A stretch of DNA of 64,000 bases from contig NC_013174.1 in assembly GCF_000024065.1 (NCBI RefSeq), positions 1,736,001 to 1,800,000 on the forward strand. The letters run 5' to 3'. The translations under genes were made by a program, and so were the position numbers. Under the pieces are notes generated by a model. That model was not told where the DNA came from. It searched no databases and saw only the letters and a program-made list of their open reading frames with translations. Positions 8,617 through 17,815 of the stretch are shown piece after piece. Each line of letters begins with the position of its first letter. Positions within the stretch are counted from its first letter, which is position 1. The DNA is from Jonesia denitrificans DSM 20603 (GTDB lineage Bacteria > Actinomycetota > Actinomycetes > Actinomycetales > Cellulomonadaceae).

Positions 8617-9297
8617 TCAGCCTGTCTTTATTGTCACAGCGTCTGTGCGGTAGTTGGTAAACACCTCTCTTAGCGCTTTGAATACTGGTGCGGAATCGGG
8701 CTGACGGATTCCTCGATCGAGGATTGACTGAAAATCAGGAAGAGTTTGTGCCGTACGCATAGCGTTGTAAATCACAGTGAAGTGCTGGGGCTTCAATCCT
8801 AAATCTTTCACCGCCGCGCGCACCTTTTTCTTCAGCGGCTCGGGTATCGCCTCTTGTTTTTTGACGCCCACAGGAGCTTTCTTGACACTCTTCGCAGCGC
8901 TCACCGTTTTTTGAGTATTTTGCGTAACACTGATTGACGGACGACGTTCTAACGAAATATTTTTTAATCTAGTTGCCCAAAAGTCAATCGCGGAATCAAA
9001 ACCAGCGTCCTTCGTAACAATAACGTAGTGATTTTCGTGTACCTGCGGGTTGGTGATAAGCAGAGCAAGGTAGCTCACTAATTGAAAATCAAGGTAGTTC
9101 GGCGTACTCCCATTCGCCTTCTTCCATTCCACCGATGCCACAACTTTGGGTCCTGTTAATTGCGTCACCAAGTCAACAGGTATTGTTTTATCTTTGGCGC
9201 CGAGGAATACTACTACCAGGTCTTGTGGGGAGAGACGCGTAATTCCGTTGAGCCCGGCTGCATGAGTGTTCTCGAAGTCAATTAAGTAGATGGACAC
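8617..9297 (-). CDS. PIN-like nuclease-fold protein
   Basis: 226 residues. The N-terminus MSIYLIDFENTH carries the Asp/Glu pair typical of PIN/NYN ribonuclease folds. Further acidic positions come in YLDFQLVSYLALL (about 68-80) and VTKDAGFDSAIDFW (about 94-107), spaced as in PIN-like domains that chelate metal. A basic Lys/Ala-rich linker and a helical C-terminal domain (about 150-226) follow. The gene is visibly richer in A+T than its neighbours, suggesting acquisition. No antitoxin gene is adjacent. It could act on RNA; the target is unknown. Confidence 0.65.
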   Translation of the reverse strand: MSIYLIDFENTHAAGLNGITRLSPQDLVVVFLGAKDKTIPVDLVTQLTGPKVVASVEWKKANGSTPNYLDFQLVSYLALLITNPQVHENHYVIVTKDAGFDSAIDFWATRLKNISLERRPSISVTQNTQKTVSAAKSVKKAPVGVKKQEAIPEPLKKKVRAAVKDLGLKPQHFTVIYNAMRTAQTLPDFQSILDRGIRQPDSAPVFKALREVFTNYRTDAVTIKTG

Positions 9298-9434
9298 TCA
9301 TTGATCATAGTGCTTCAACGTGTTTTGCAGAACAGCCCACACCGCACTTGCCGGTCAAACGAACGGGTAACCTGCACTTCTATACACAAGGAACCTGGGT
9401 TTTTGCGCCTTCAACTGGCGTTCAATTCTCAGGT

Positions 9435-10262
9435 TCAGCCGGTCAGCAGTGGAACGCGTTCGCCTATCGTGATGGGTTCAGCGGTATCAGTTGTTTCTGC
9501 TGTGCCGTTGACCGGTTGCCATGTGGAGCCACCATCAATCGAGTATTCACCAGTCCACGTTGTTGTCAGCGTGATTGTGAACGCCCCCAATGTGACGTAT
9601 TCATGGAACACAGTGTGCTCAGGATAAGACTTTCCCGGATCCGCGGTCACGGTAGGTTCGCCTTTATCACCCCACTCCCACGTATATGTTTCCGGGGTCG
9701 CTCGCACAAGGATCTGCGTACCTAATACATCAGTTTCCAGGACTTGCGGGGAAGGATCAGTCACAACAATGACTGGCAACCGAATAATGTACTCCTCGTG
9801 GTCTGGTTCGATCGAAATACCCGAACCCACCAGTGGTAACTCTTGGAAATCAGCGGCGGTGAAGACAATCTGAGTAGAACTCATTGGTTCAGCCGACTCG
9901 CCAGGGCAGTACCCGCGAGTTTGGTGCTGACTCAACAAAGCATTCGTTGCCCTACTACGCACGTACACAGTAGCGGGGTCAAAAACAAACTCACCGTGCT
10001 CACACTCAGGTGCAGGTAAGCTCCTCAGCCCATCACACCCCATCGACAACTTCGGATAACCATTACACCCAGGAACCCGACGCTCATACGTCGTAGACGC
10101 ACCAGAAGCACGACCACCACCCTGAGAATCATTCAATAGTTCACCGATCCAGTTTTGACGGTTCTCGATTCTCACTTTATCATCGCTCATTGAAGGCAGC
10201 GGCGAATATGGCTCTTGAATTTGGAACATCACTGCAATCGATAGAGTCAGAAATAAACTCAC
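9435..10262 (-). CDS. Module A: secreted PKD-domain protein
   Basis: 275 residues from a GTG that overlaps the upstream lipoprotein stop (GTGA, 10259-10262), so the two are translationally coupled. A short hydrophobic N-terminus (LFLTLSIAVMFQI) looks like a signal or membrane anchor. The middle has four scattered Cys. A conserved core (about 140-180, PLVGSGISIEP..YIIRLPV..TDPSPQVLETDVLGT) precedes a PKD beta-sandwich (about 187-255, YTWEWGDKGEP, then the FTITLTTTW strand). The extreme C-terminus ERVPLLTG is identical to that of module C. PKD domains mediate binding on the cell surface. Function of this family is unknown to me. Confidence 0.72.
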   Translation of the reverse strand: MSLFLTLSIAVMFQIQEPYSPLPSMSDDKVRIENRQNWIGELLNDSQGGGRASGASTTYERRVPGCNGYPKLSMGCDGLRSLPAPECEHGEFVFDPATVYVRSRATNALLSQHQTRGYCPGESAEPMSSTQIVFTAADFQELPLVGSGISIEPDHEEYIIRLPVIVVTDPSPQVLETDVLGTQILVRATPETYTWEWGDKGEPTVTADPGKSYPEHTVFHEYVTLGAFTITLTTTWTGEYSIDGGSTWQPVNGTAETTDTAEPITIGERVPLLTG

Positions 10263-10879
10263 GGTTTTGAAACCTCAATCAGTTCCCATTCTCCATTTTT
10301 GTAACCTACCGTGAATATCCCATCAGTTGTGACCACACCATCAGTTTTTTCTTCATCAAATTTCGTCGTTACTGTAAAAGCGCCTTTGATAGTGAAGGCG
10401 ACTTCACGGTCGACATCCACCGAGAGCACTTCGTCGAGTTTCCAAATGACATTTCTATAGTTTTCTTCGGTGTTACTCATCGCTTCTATTTCAGCATTGA
10501 TGTTCGCACAAAACGAGCACTGTTCGTAGCTGATGTCGTCGAGAAGCGTCGTGTCACGCGTGGCAAAACTATAGCTAAGAACATCGAAGAAGTATTCAAG
10601 GGCAGCAACCGCCCCACCTTCACCATCAGAAGACATCGCTTCCGGTTTCACTGGCGGGTCAACCTCCACAACAGTGGGGGTTCCCTCTGGCTCTGGCGTA
10701 GCCTCCGGTTCAGCACTGGTTTCTTGGTTAGTCGGTGACGTCGACTGCTCACCACCGCCTTCGTTCTCAGTGGAACAACCACCAGCAAGAAAAACGACAA
10801 ACATCAACGACGCCAACGCAGCCGCGCGCCGCACACGAAAACCCCGTAAAGAGAAAGAAAGAAAATTCACGCCACCCAT
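10259..10879 (-). CDS. Module A: DUF6318-type lipoprotein
   Basis: 206 residues from ATG 10879; a longer frame to 10930 runs through the upstream element and is disfavoured. A basic start and hydrophobic segment end in a lipobox at FLAGGC, so the mature protein should be lipid-anchored outside the cell. An acidic Thr/Pro/Glu linker follows, then the core: PEAMSSDGEGGAVAALEYFF, a CSFC pair (CxxC), and a C-terminal NGEWELIEV strand. The CxxC and the flanking A-[LQ]-[YF]-F helix are shared with copies B, C and D. First gene of a two-gene unit with the PKD protein. Family assignment to DUF6318 is from memory of its features. Confidence 0.72.
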   Translation of the reverse strand: MGGVNFLSFSLRGFRVRRAAALASLMFVVFLAGGCSTENEGGGEQSTSPTNQETSAEPEATPEPEGTPTVVEVDPPVKPEAMSSDGEGGAVAALEYFFDVLSYSFATRDTTLLDDISYEQCSFCANINAEIEAMSNTEENYRNVIWKLDEVLSVDVDREVAFTIKGAFTVTTKFDEEKTDGVVTTDGIFTVGYKNGEWELIEVSKP

Positions 10880-10919
10880 CACACCCCACCACACACACCC
10901 CCACCATGGGGCCACCTCC

Positions 10920-10930
10920 CCTGTGGGCAA
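10920..10930 (-). promoter_or_regulatory. CCACAGG element before lipoprotein A
   Basis: TTGCCCACAGG on the minus strand, 40 bp before the chosen start. Member of the five-copy set described in the findings. Confidence 0.5.
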
Positions 10931-10951
10931 CCACCTTGGCGTGTTCCTGGT

Positions 10952-11623
10952 TTAGTGCGGTCCCACGTTGTAGGCCTGCAACGTCCACACTGCCCCTACG
11001 CCGGCGGCGCCGTCAGGTTGGTAGCGCAGTTCAACCCAATGAGCATGGTTAATATGTCCCAAAATATTGGGCTGTTCGGGGAGGTTCAATAACCGACGCG
11101 CACCAGCGGCAATGGCCGAACCATGGCTCACAAACACCAATGGCCCACCAGACGTAACCATGGTGCGGAGGTCGTCGTTTTCCCAGACGCGTGTCACGTG
11201 GCGCGTGACCGTCCCCGCCACGCGTCTCCCCACATCGATTCCTGTTTCCCACCCGGGAATGTCGGGGTCGCCACCCGCGTTCCGGATGGCCAATTCCTCG
11301 GGAAAGTCCTGTGCAAGTTGGTCTACTGTTAGCCCTTCCCATACGCCATAGCTGCGCTGGGTCATCTGCTCGTCAACGCTCCAGGGCACCCGGCAGAGAT
11401 CGGTGAGAAGCTGCGCGGTTTCGCTCGCTCGTTGCAGGGGCGACGACCAGATTTCACGGGGTGTCCCGTGCCGGCCGAGCATCAACTCACCCCCAGCACG
11501 GCCCACCTCAAGTCCTGCAGGATGGGTTGGGGTGTCGCGCCGCCCTTGCAAGCGGCCGCGCTCGTTATCGGGGGTGGGTGCGTGCCGCCACAGCAGCACG
11601 GTGAGGTGGTTGGTGGAGGTCAC
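10952..11623 (-). CDS. Histidine phosphatase superfamily protein
   Basis: 223 residues. The phosphohistidine motif is WRHAPT at about 12-17 (RH kept, the usual Gly replaced by Ala), and a second catalytic His is in VFVSHGSAIAAG near residue 170. SSPLQRASETA supplies the phosphate-pocket Arg. The fold covers phosphoglycerate mutases, phosphatases such as CobC and others; substrate is not evident. It lies directly upstream of module A on the same strand with a 70-bp gap, so read-through into the module is possible. Confidence 0.8.
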   Translation of the reverse strand: MTSTNHLTVLLWRHAPTPDNERGRLQGRRDTPTHPAGLEVGRAGGELMLGRHGTPREIWSSPLQRASETAQLLTDLCRVPWSVDEQMTQRSYGVWEGLTVDQLAQDFPEELAIRNAGGDPDIPGWETGIDVGRRVAGTVTRHVTRVWENDDLRTMVTSGGPLVFVSHGSAIAAGARRLLNLPEQPNILGHINHAHWVELRYQPDGAAGVGAVWTLQAYNVGPH

Positions 11624-11723
11624 ATCTGTAGTTTACCGATGCGCGAGTAACACCGTCCGCCTCACCCATACCTTCCAGGGTGGGGACCGCACACCAGATC
11701 ACAGCAGCCTATTGCCCACCCTT

Positions 11724-11737
11724 CTACATCGTTGTAG
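11724..11737. promoter_or_regulatory. LacI-type operator candidate, GH43 gene 1
   Basis: CTACATCGTTGTAG, an imperfect palindrome with a central CG (6 of 7 pairs), 60 bp before the first GH43 start. Two further copies precede the second GH43 gene. Confidence 0.6.
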
Positions 11738-11797
11738 GTTTGGCGGACGCGGGAAACTCCGCGCCCACCCCCAGGCCCATGAGCATAAAGGAGTGCC

Positions 11798-13912
11798 ATG
11801 ATGAAAGCCACCAGGCGGGCGGCTCTCGCCGCCTGTGCAGCGGGGATACTAGCTCTCACAACGTTGATCCATCCCGCATCCGCAGTTGAAAAACCACCAG
11901 CACCAGGTTTCCGGGACGTCACCGTCCACGACCCCTCTGTTGTGACCTCTGGGTCACACATCTGGGTGTTCGGATCCCACGGCGCATCAGCCCACACCCA
12001 AGATCTCCTCAACTGGACGCAACACACAGTTGACCTGAGCCAGAACAGCAACAACACGCTGTTCACCAACCTTCGAACCGAACTCAAAGAAGCACTGGAC
12101 TGGGCGGAAACTGACACCCTCTGGGCATCCGACGTCATCCAATTGCCCAACGGCAAATTCGCGATGTACTACAACGCCTGCAAAGGCGACTCACCCAGGT
12201 CCGCACTCGGCCTGGCAATCGCAGACACAGTGGATGGCCCCTACAAAGACCAAGGCATCCTGCTGAAATCGGGAATGTGGGATGAGGAATCTGAAAATCC
12301 CGGCGAGATCTATGACGCGTTGATCCACCCCAACGCTGTTGACCCTGACGCGTTCTACGACGAAGACGGCACCCTGTGGATGGTGTACGGCTCCTACTCG
12401 GGTGGAATCTTCATTGTGAAAATGGATTCCGCTACCGGGAAACCTGTTTCTGGCCAAGGGTACGGGACCCACCTCATGGGCGGAAATCACTCACGAATCG
12501 AAGCGCCCGCTATCCAATACAACAAGGACACCGGCTACTACTACCTGTACACGTCCTTTGGCGGGTTAGACGCCACCGGTGGGTACAACATGCGTGTAGC
12601 CAGGTCAAAGAACCCCAACGGCCCCTACGTGGATGCCAAGGGAACGGTCATGTCCACGGTGAAGTCCAACCCGTCACGCCCCCTGTTTGATGACGCAAGC
12701 ATTGCACCACACGGGGTGAAGCTCATGGGCTCGCACGTTTTCACACGCGAATCCGGGTCCCCCGGAAGCGGGTCAGGGGTTGGTTACGTGTCCCCTGGAC
12801 ACAACAGCTGGTACCAAGACCCAAAAACCGGGAAAATGTTCCTCATTTTCCACTCCCGTTTCCCGGACACCGGAGAAATGCACCAGATGCGTGTGCAACA
12901 AATGTGGTTCAACAAGGATGGTTGGCCGGTGTTGTCCCCGATGCGCTATGCAGGGGAGACAACGGAACGAACAGTCTCTGAACATGTCGTTGGCACCTGG
13001 CAGTTGATCAACCACGGCACAGACATCAACACCACTGCCACAAAGTCGTCGACCTACACCTTCCGCTCAGGTGGAACTATCACCAGCGGGACAGGAACAA
13101 CAAGCGTGGGAAGTTGGCGAATCACCTCACGCAATACCGCTGACATCACTCTCGCTGGAACAACATACAACGGCGTGTACACCCCAGTTTTTGACCCGCA
13201 ATACAACTCCTGGAGTTACGGGTTTACCGCACTATCCAGCACCGGAACAGCCCTTATGGGACGCAACATCAGTCTCGCAGCGCGCAGCGCATCGACACCA
13301 GATGGGGCTTGGTCTTTTGAGGGCAACCTCAACGACGCGTCCGGCCAATCAGCGACAGCCACCACCACTGGCAACCGACTCGGCACCGCAGGCACAGCCC
13401 CGACCTACACCACCGGAATCCACGGACGCGCCATCCAATTGAACGGAAGTAACGGGGTTGTACTCCCCCAAGGGCTCATCCATGGGAACCGTTACACCGT
13501 GTCCATGTGGATCAAACCCGAACAACTCACCGAGCACACACCAGCATTTTTTGGTGCAGCATCCACTGAACAGTGGGTTTCTTTGGTCCCACGTGGCAAC
13601 GCAGCAGCTCAAGGCAATGCCATGGTGTGGTCTGGTACCCAGTGGTATGACGCCCCCACCACAACCAGCCCACCACTGAACCAGTGGACGCACCTTGCCT
13701 ACGTCGTCAATAACGGCACTGCACAGGTGTTCGTCAATGGGAGCCGTGCCTACAACGGCACCGGCTTCCCCAACGTGTTCACCTCAACCAACGCTACCTT
13801 TGCTCTTGGAGTGAACTACTGGGACACCCCCTTCAGTGGAGCAATCGATGAGGTGAAGGTCTGGCGCACAGCCCTCACCGCATCGGACATCAGCGCACTC
13901 GCCGCACGATAA
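11798..13912 (+). CDS. Secreted GH43 arabinanase/arabinosidase-like enzyme with lipocalin-like and LamG domains
   Basis: 704 residues; ATG follows AAAGGAG by 4 bases. Signal peptide 1-29. The GH43 five-blade propeller spans about 38-385 with the expected acidic triad: Asp45 (VHDPSV, base), Asp182 (VDPDAF, pKa modulator) and Glu235 (SRIEAP, acid). The GSYSGGIF and GGYNMRVARS motifs fit the extracellular endo-alpha-1,5-L-arabinanase group. A beta-rich domain (about 395-500, VGTWQLINHGTDINT) matches the family's C-terminal lipocalin-like domain. A LamG/concanavalin-like sandwich (about 505-704) ends the protein and probably binds glycan. No sorting signal, so likely released. Paralogue of the next gene. 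Confidence 0.87.
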   Translation: MMKATRRAALAACAAGILALTTLIHPASAVEKPPAPGFRDVTVHDPSVVTSGSHIWVFGSHGASAHTQDLLNWTQHTVDLSQNSNNTLFTNLRTELKEALDWAETDTLWASDVIQLPNGKFAMYYNACKGDSPRSALGLAIADTVDGPYKDQGILLKSGMWDEESENPGEIYDALIHPNAVDPDAFYDEDGTLWMVYGSYSGGIFIVKMDSATGKPVSGQGYGTHLMGGNHSRIEAPAIQYNKDTGYYYLYTSFGGLDATGGYNMRVARSKNPNGPYVDAKGTVMSTVKSNPSRPLFDDASIAPHGVKLMGSHVFTRESGSPGSGSGVGYVSPGHNSWYQDPKTGKMFLIFHSRFPDTGEMHQMRVQQMWFNKDGWPVLSPMRYAGETTERTVSEHVVGTWQLINHGTDINTTATKSSTYTFRSGGTITSGTGTTSVGSWRITSRNTADITLAGTTYNGVYTPVFDPQYNSWSYGFTALSSTGTALMGRNISLAARSASTPDGAWSFEGNLNDASGQSATATTTGNRLGTAGTAPTYTTGIHGRAIQLNGSNGVVLPQGLIHGNRYTVSMWIKPEQLTEHTPAFFGAASTEQWVSLVPRGNAAAQGNAMVWSGTQWYDAPTTTSPPLNQWTHLAYVVNNGTAQVFVNGSRAYNGTGFPNVFTSTNATFALGVNYWDTPFSGAIDEVKVWRTALTASDISALAAR

Positions 13913-14006
13913 AACCATCGTGGTGGACTGGTTGGCGCAGAATAGTTGGCGTCAACCAGTCCACACGGCACCCACATTGGGCACCTCTCCCCATCATCAA
14001 GCGTTT

Positions 14007-14041
14007 TTACATCGTTGCAGAACAAATCTACATCGTTGTAG
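14007..14041. promoter_or_regulatory. Paired LacI-type operators before GH43 gene 2
   Basis: TTACATCGTTGCAG at 14007-14020 and CTACATCGTTGTAG at 14028-14041, with starts 21 bp apart (two helical turns). The second is identical to the site before the first GH43 gene. Position about 170 bp before the chosen start suggests control of both enzymes by one regulator. Confidence 0.65.
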
Positions 14042-14207
14042 AGTCGGCTCAGGCGCAGGCATCGATCCCCGGCTTCCCCACCCAAGGCGAACACCGGTGA
14101 TGCGTACCAGCAGCACAACCCACCCAGGTACAACCGTTCACCACGCCCAAGCAGGACACTGAGTGCCTGCGCCCTCTCTGTACTGTCCAATGACGAACAG
14201 GACCACC

Positions 14208-16622
14208 ATGCAACCATCACGTAAGACGGCGGGTATCGCCGCCTCGATGGCAGGGATTCTCACTGCTACTGTCCTTGCTGTGGGTGTTTCATTACCCGCA
14301 CACGCCAAGAAAACGCCACACGACACCCCGACGTTCACCGACGTCACTGTGCACGACCCGTCCGTTATCACAGACGGCGACGACATTTGGGTGTTCGGTT
14401 CACACGGCGCATCAGCCCACACCCAAGATCTCCTCAACTGGACGCAACACACAGTTGACCTGGCTCAGGACCGCGATAACCCCCTCTTTGAGGACATCTA
14501 CAACGAACTCAAAGAAACATTCGAGTGGGCGCAGTCCGATACCTTGTGGGCTTCTGACGCCATCCAACTACCCAACGGCAAATTCGCGATGTACTACAAC
14601 GCCTGCAAAGGCGACTCACCCAGGTCTGCACTCGGGTTAGCAATCGCAGACACAGTGGATGGCCCCTACAAAGACCAAGGCATCCTGCTGAAATCGGGAA
14701 TGTGGGATGAGGAATCTGAAAATCCCGGCGAGATCTATGACGCGTTGATCCACCCCAACGCTGTTGACCCTGACGCGTTCTACGACGAAGACGGCACCCT
14801 GTGGATGGTGTACGGCTCCTACTCGGGTGGAATCTTCATCCTTGAAATGGACAAAGACACTGGCCTGCCCCTACCTGACCAGGGTTACGGTCAGCACCTC
14901 CTCGGTGGAAACCACTCACGTATCGAAGCGCCAGCCATTCAATACAACAAGGACACCGGCTACTACTACCTGTACACGTCATTCGGTGGATTAGACGCCA
15001 CCGGTGGGTACAACATGCGTGTAGCCCGCTCCAAAAACCCTGATGGTCCCTACGTGGACGCTCAAGGCAACGACATGTCCCAGGTCAAGTCTGATCCGTC
15101 TCAACCACTCTTTGATGACGCATCCATTGAACCGTATGGTGTCAAACTCATGGGCTCGCACCTTTTCACTCGTGAGCTTGGCGACCCAGGTGAGGGCGCC
15201 GGGGTTGGTTACATCTCTCCCGGCCACAATACCTGGTATGAAGATCCTGACACCGGGAAAATGTTCCTGATCTTCCACTCCCGTTTCCCAGGCAACGGCG
15301 AAATGCACCAAGTTCGGGTACAACAGATGTGGTTCACCCCTGATGGGTGGCCGGTACTGTCCCCCATGCGGTACGCCGGGGAAACAGCAGGGAGCGTGAA
15401 GAAAAACGAGATTGCCGGTGATTGGCAACTCATCAACATGGGCACCAGCATCAACACCACCCCCATTGAATCCGAGACAGTGCGCCTAGAGAAAAACGGG
15501 ACCGTCACCACCACTGAACAAGGCGTGACAAAACCAACAACAACGCGCATCGGAAAGTGGTCCCTGAAAGGGAAAAACACCGCAACGATCACTGTGAACA
15601 ACACCACGTACACTGGGTTGTTCACCCCAATATGGGACCCGCAATACCAACAGTGGTCCGTTGGTCTGAGCGCGTTGTCCAAGGACGGCATCACACTCAC
15701 CGGGCGTCAGGTTGAGGTCCTCACCGGCGCTCAGGCTGTGAAAGCAGTTGCGAAAGCAATTGACCTGGGTAACACCAAGAACGTCACCGCGAACCTGACC
15801 CTCCCTACCAGTGGAACCGGTGGAACCACCATCACCTGGTGGTCCTCCAATGACGCTGTCATTGATGGAACGGGGAAGATCACGCGCCCAGCCGTGGGTG
15901 AGGAGCCGACGACCGCGAAACTCTACGCACGGATCACCAACGGCAAGAAAACCAAGAAAATGACGTACACGATCGTTGTTGCACCACGTGTTGCCGCAAC
16001 CCTCGATGCGTCCTACAGCTTCGATGGTGACCTCACTGACACCACGGGGGCAGGTGAAGCAGCCACAACAACGGGTGCTCGCATTGACACAACCGGTGGT
16101 GAACCAGCGTTCACGGACGGTGTGTCCGGTCAAGCGCTCACATTGGACGGTACAAACGGTGTGCGGCTCCCCGATGGGCTCATTGACTCCCACTCATACT
16201 CTGTGGCGATGTGGTTGAAACCCACTGAACTCACCCAGTTCACAACAGCGTTCTTTGGCGCAGCCACGAGCGAATCATGGGTTTCTCTTGTGCCCTCAGG
16301 ACACGATGGTGTGAATGGGCGAACCATGCTGTGGTCTGGAACTGCATGGTATGACGCCGACTCGGGCACACAGATCCCCACCGGCCAGTGGAGTCACGTG
16401 GCGTTCGTTGTTGACGGTGGAGGTGTAGAACTCTATATCAATGGGGAACGCACTTTTGACGGAACCGGGTTTCCTGATGTGTTTACCGCAAATGACGGCA
16501 CCTTCGGGGTGGGTGTGAACTGGTGGGACACCCCATTCACGGGTGCTGTGGATGAACTCAACATCTATTCGTCCGCGCTCACCGCGCAGGATGTCCGCGA
16601 TCTCGCCACGGTTGGTCAGTAA
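14208..16622 (+). CDS. Secreted GH43 arabinanase-like enzyme with Ig-like and LamG domains
   Basis: 804 residues from ATG 14208, chosen because AGGA lies 6 bases upstream and the signal peptide then starts MQPSRKTAGI; an in-frame start at 14163 is poorly supported. Signal peptide 1-33. GH43 propeller about 43-390 with Asp50 (VHDPSV), Asp in VDPDAF (about 187) and Glu in SRIEAP (about 240). The lipocalin-like domain (about 400-505) is followed by an extra atrophied bacterial Ig-like domain (about 510-600, ITWWSSNDAVIDGTGKI) absent from the first copy, then a LamG domain (about 605-804). Shares a 200-bp identical block with its neighbour. No anchor signal. Confidence 0.87.
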   Translation: MQPSRKTAGIAASMAGILTATVLAVGVSLPAHAKKTPHDTPTFTDVTVHDPSVITDGDDIWVFGSHGASAHTQDLLNWTQHTVDLAQDRDNPLFEDIYNELKETFEWAQSDTLWASDAIQLPNGKFAMYYNACKGDSPRSALGLAIADTVDGPYKDQGILLKSGMWDEESENPGEIYDALIHPNAVDPDAFYDEDGTLWMVYGSYSGGIFILEMDKDTGLPLPDQGYGQHLLGGNHSRIEAPAIQYNKDTGYYYLYTSFGGLDATGGYNMRVARSKNPDGPYVDAQGNDMSQVKSDPSQPLFDDASIEPYGVKLMGSHLFTRELGDPGEGAGVGYISPGHNTWYEDPDTGKMFLIFHSRFPGNGEMHQVRVQQMWFTPDGWPVLSPMRYAGETAGSVKKNEIAGDWQLINMGTSINTTPIESETVRLEKNGTVTTTEQGVTKPTTTRIGKWSLKGKNTATITVNNTTYTGLFTPIWDPQYQQWSVGLSALSKDGITLTGRQVEVLTGAQAVKAVAKAIDLGNTKNVTANLTLPTSGTGGTTITWWSSNDAVIDGTGKITRPAVGEEPTTAKLYARITNGKKTKKMTYTIVVAPRVAATLDASYSFDGDLTDTTGAGEAATTTGARIDTTGGEPAFTDGVSGQALTLDGTNGVRLPDGLIDSHSYSVAMWLKPTELTQFTTAFFGAATSESWVSLVPSGHDGVNGRTMLWSGTAWYDADSGTQIPTGQWSHVAFVVDGGGVELYINGERTFDGTGFPDVFTANDGTFGVGVNWWDTPFTGAVDELNIYSSALTAQDVRDLATVGQ

Positions 16623-16689
16623 CATCCTCCCTCCCTGTTACTGACTGAGCGGCATCACCGGCCGCATTCGCATAACCGTGGTGACCTGA

Positions 16690-16732
16690 GTCTGGGTACC
16701 GCCCACCCCCTGGGCGGTACCCAGACTTTTTT
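16690..16732 (+). terminator. Strong Rho-independent terminator after the GH43 pair
   Basis: A perfect 16-bp stem (GTCTGGGTACCGCCCA with its complement, 5-nt loop) is followed by TTTTTT. Confidence 0.92.
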
Positions 16733-16776
16733 GTGCCCCCACCGTGTGGGCTTCGGGTACACAGCGCACCTATCCC

Positions 16777-17673
16777 TTAATCCCCGACGGCAAGCAGATG
16801 CGCGATCGCTCTGGACTGCTCTGGCATTTGTTGCACCAGTTCGTGGTAGAGACGTTCGTGCAGTTCAGACGCCGTGTCTCGGGACATTCCCATGGTGTTG
16901 CCCAGTTCTGCGAGCGCGTAGGTGTCGTTGTCGGTGAGGTGTCCTTGGGTGAGGGCTGTGGTGATGGTGCGGGTGAGGGCGGTGAGGTAGGTGGTGTGGT
17001 CTGTGGGTGTGGTGAGGTCGAATGCGTCGGGGTCGAGGGCGTTGAGGATGATGGTGGCGGTGTTGTCGGGGGTGGCGTTGGCTCGTGGGTGCCAGCGTGC
17101 GGTGAGGGGTGGGGGTGTGTGGTGGTGTCGGTTGGTGGTGGCTTTGGTGAGGTGGGGTTCCCAGTCGGTGGGTGGGCTGTTGTGGATGTAGTGGGCGAGG
17201 AGTTGTGCGGTTGCGGTGGCGTCGGCGAGTGCGGTGTGGGCGCCGGTGTTGGTGATGTTGGTGGCGGCTAGGCAGTCGGCGAGGGGTTTGCCTACTCCGG
17301 GTAGGTAGCGTCGGGAGAGGTTCATGGTGCATAGGAAGTCGTGTTGTTGGTGGAGGGTTTTTCCGGTGCGGTGGAGTTCGGCGGCGAGGAATCGGGCGTC
17401 GAAGGGTGCGTTGTGGGCGACTGGGACGCGGCCGTCGAGGAGGGTGAGGAGGTCGGTGGCGATGTCGGCGAAGAGTGGGGCGTGTTGGATGTGGGAGGCG
17501 TGGATGTGGTGGATGTGTTGGGCGGTGAGGTTGCGTTGGGGGTTGATGAGTGTTTCCCAGTGGCCGGTGATGGTTCCGTGGGTGTCGGTGTGGACGACGG
17601 CGAGTTCGATGACGCGGTCGTTGCGTGAGCTGAGTCCGGTGGTTTCGACGTCGATGACTGCGTAGCCTGTCAC
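16777..17673 (-). CDS. DEDDh 3'-5' exonuclease (DnaQ/epsilon-like)
   Basis: 298 residues. The exonuclease fold covers about 1-170: Asp8 and Glu10 in VIDVETTG (Exo I), Asp in AHNAPFDARF (about 93, Exo II), and His/Asp in GAHTALADA (about 143-148, Exo III). This is the full DEDDh set for two-metal removal of nucleotides from 3' ends, as in DNA polymerase III epsilon proofreading subunits. The C-terminal 120 residues have no recognised domain; UvrC-like or BRCT extensions are not seen. Coding strand is strikingly C-rich. Monocistronic, divergent from the helical two-gene unit. Confidence 0.85.
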   Translation of the reverse strand: MTGYAVIDVETTGLSSRNDRVIELAVVHTDTHGTITGHWETLINPQRNLTAQHIHHIHASHIQHAPLFADIATDLLTLLDGRVPVAHNAPFDARFLAAELHRTGKTLHQQHDFLCTMNLSRRYLPGVGKPLADCLAATNITNTGAHTALADATATAQLLAHYIHNSPPTDWEPHLTKATTNRHHHTPPPLTARWHPRANATPDNTATIILNALDPDAFDLTTPTDHTTYLTALTRTITTALTQGHLTDNDTYALAELGNTMGMSRDTASELHERLYHELVQQMPEQSRAIAHLLAVGD

Positions 17674-17765
17674 AGTGTTTCTCCTGTTCGTCAGGCCCTC
17701 TGTGGTTCCACCGTAACGGTGGGGTGTGGGGGCGTGGTTGGGACTTTTGGTCCTCGCGGTGGGGG

Positions 17766-17776
17766 TTTTCCACAGG
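17766..17776 (+). promoter_or_regulatory. CCACAGG element before the two-gene helical unit
   Basis: TTTTCCACAGG, 39 bp before the chosen start of the next gene; same element and spacing as before the four lipoprotein genes. Confidence 0.5.
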
Positions 17777-17815
17777 TTGGCGGCTGCTGGTGTTGGTGGT
17801 GGGGTGTGGGCGGTT

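Noticed and set aside
17748-17761. GGGACTTTTGGTCC resembles a DevR box upstream of the helical gene
   Set aside because: The half-sites are spaced one base too far apart and only 11 of 14 core positions match; unlike the two sites at cydA.
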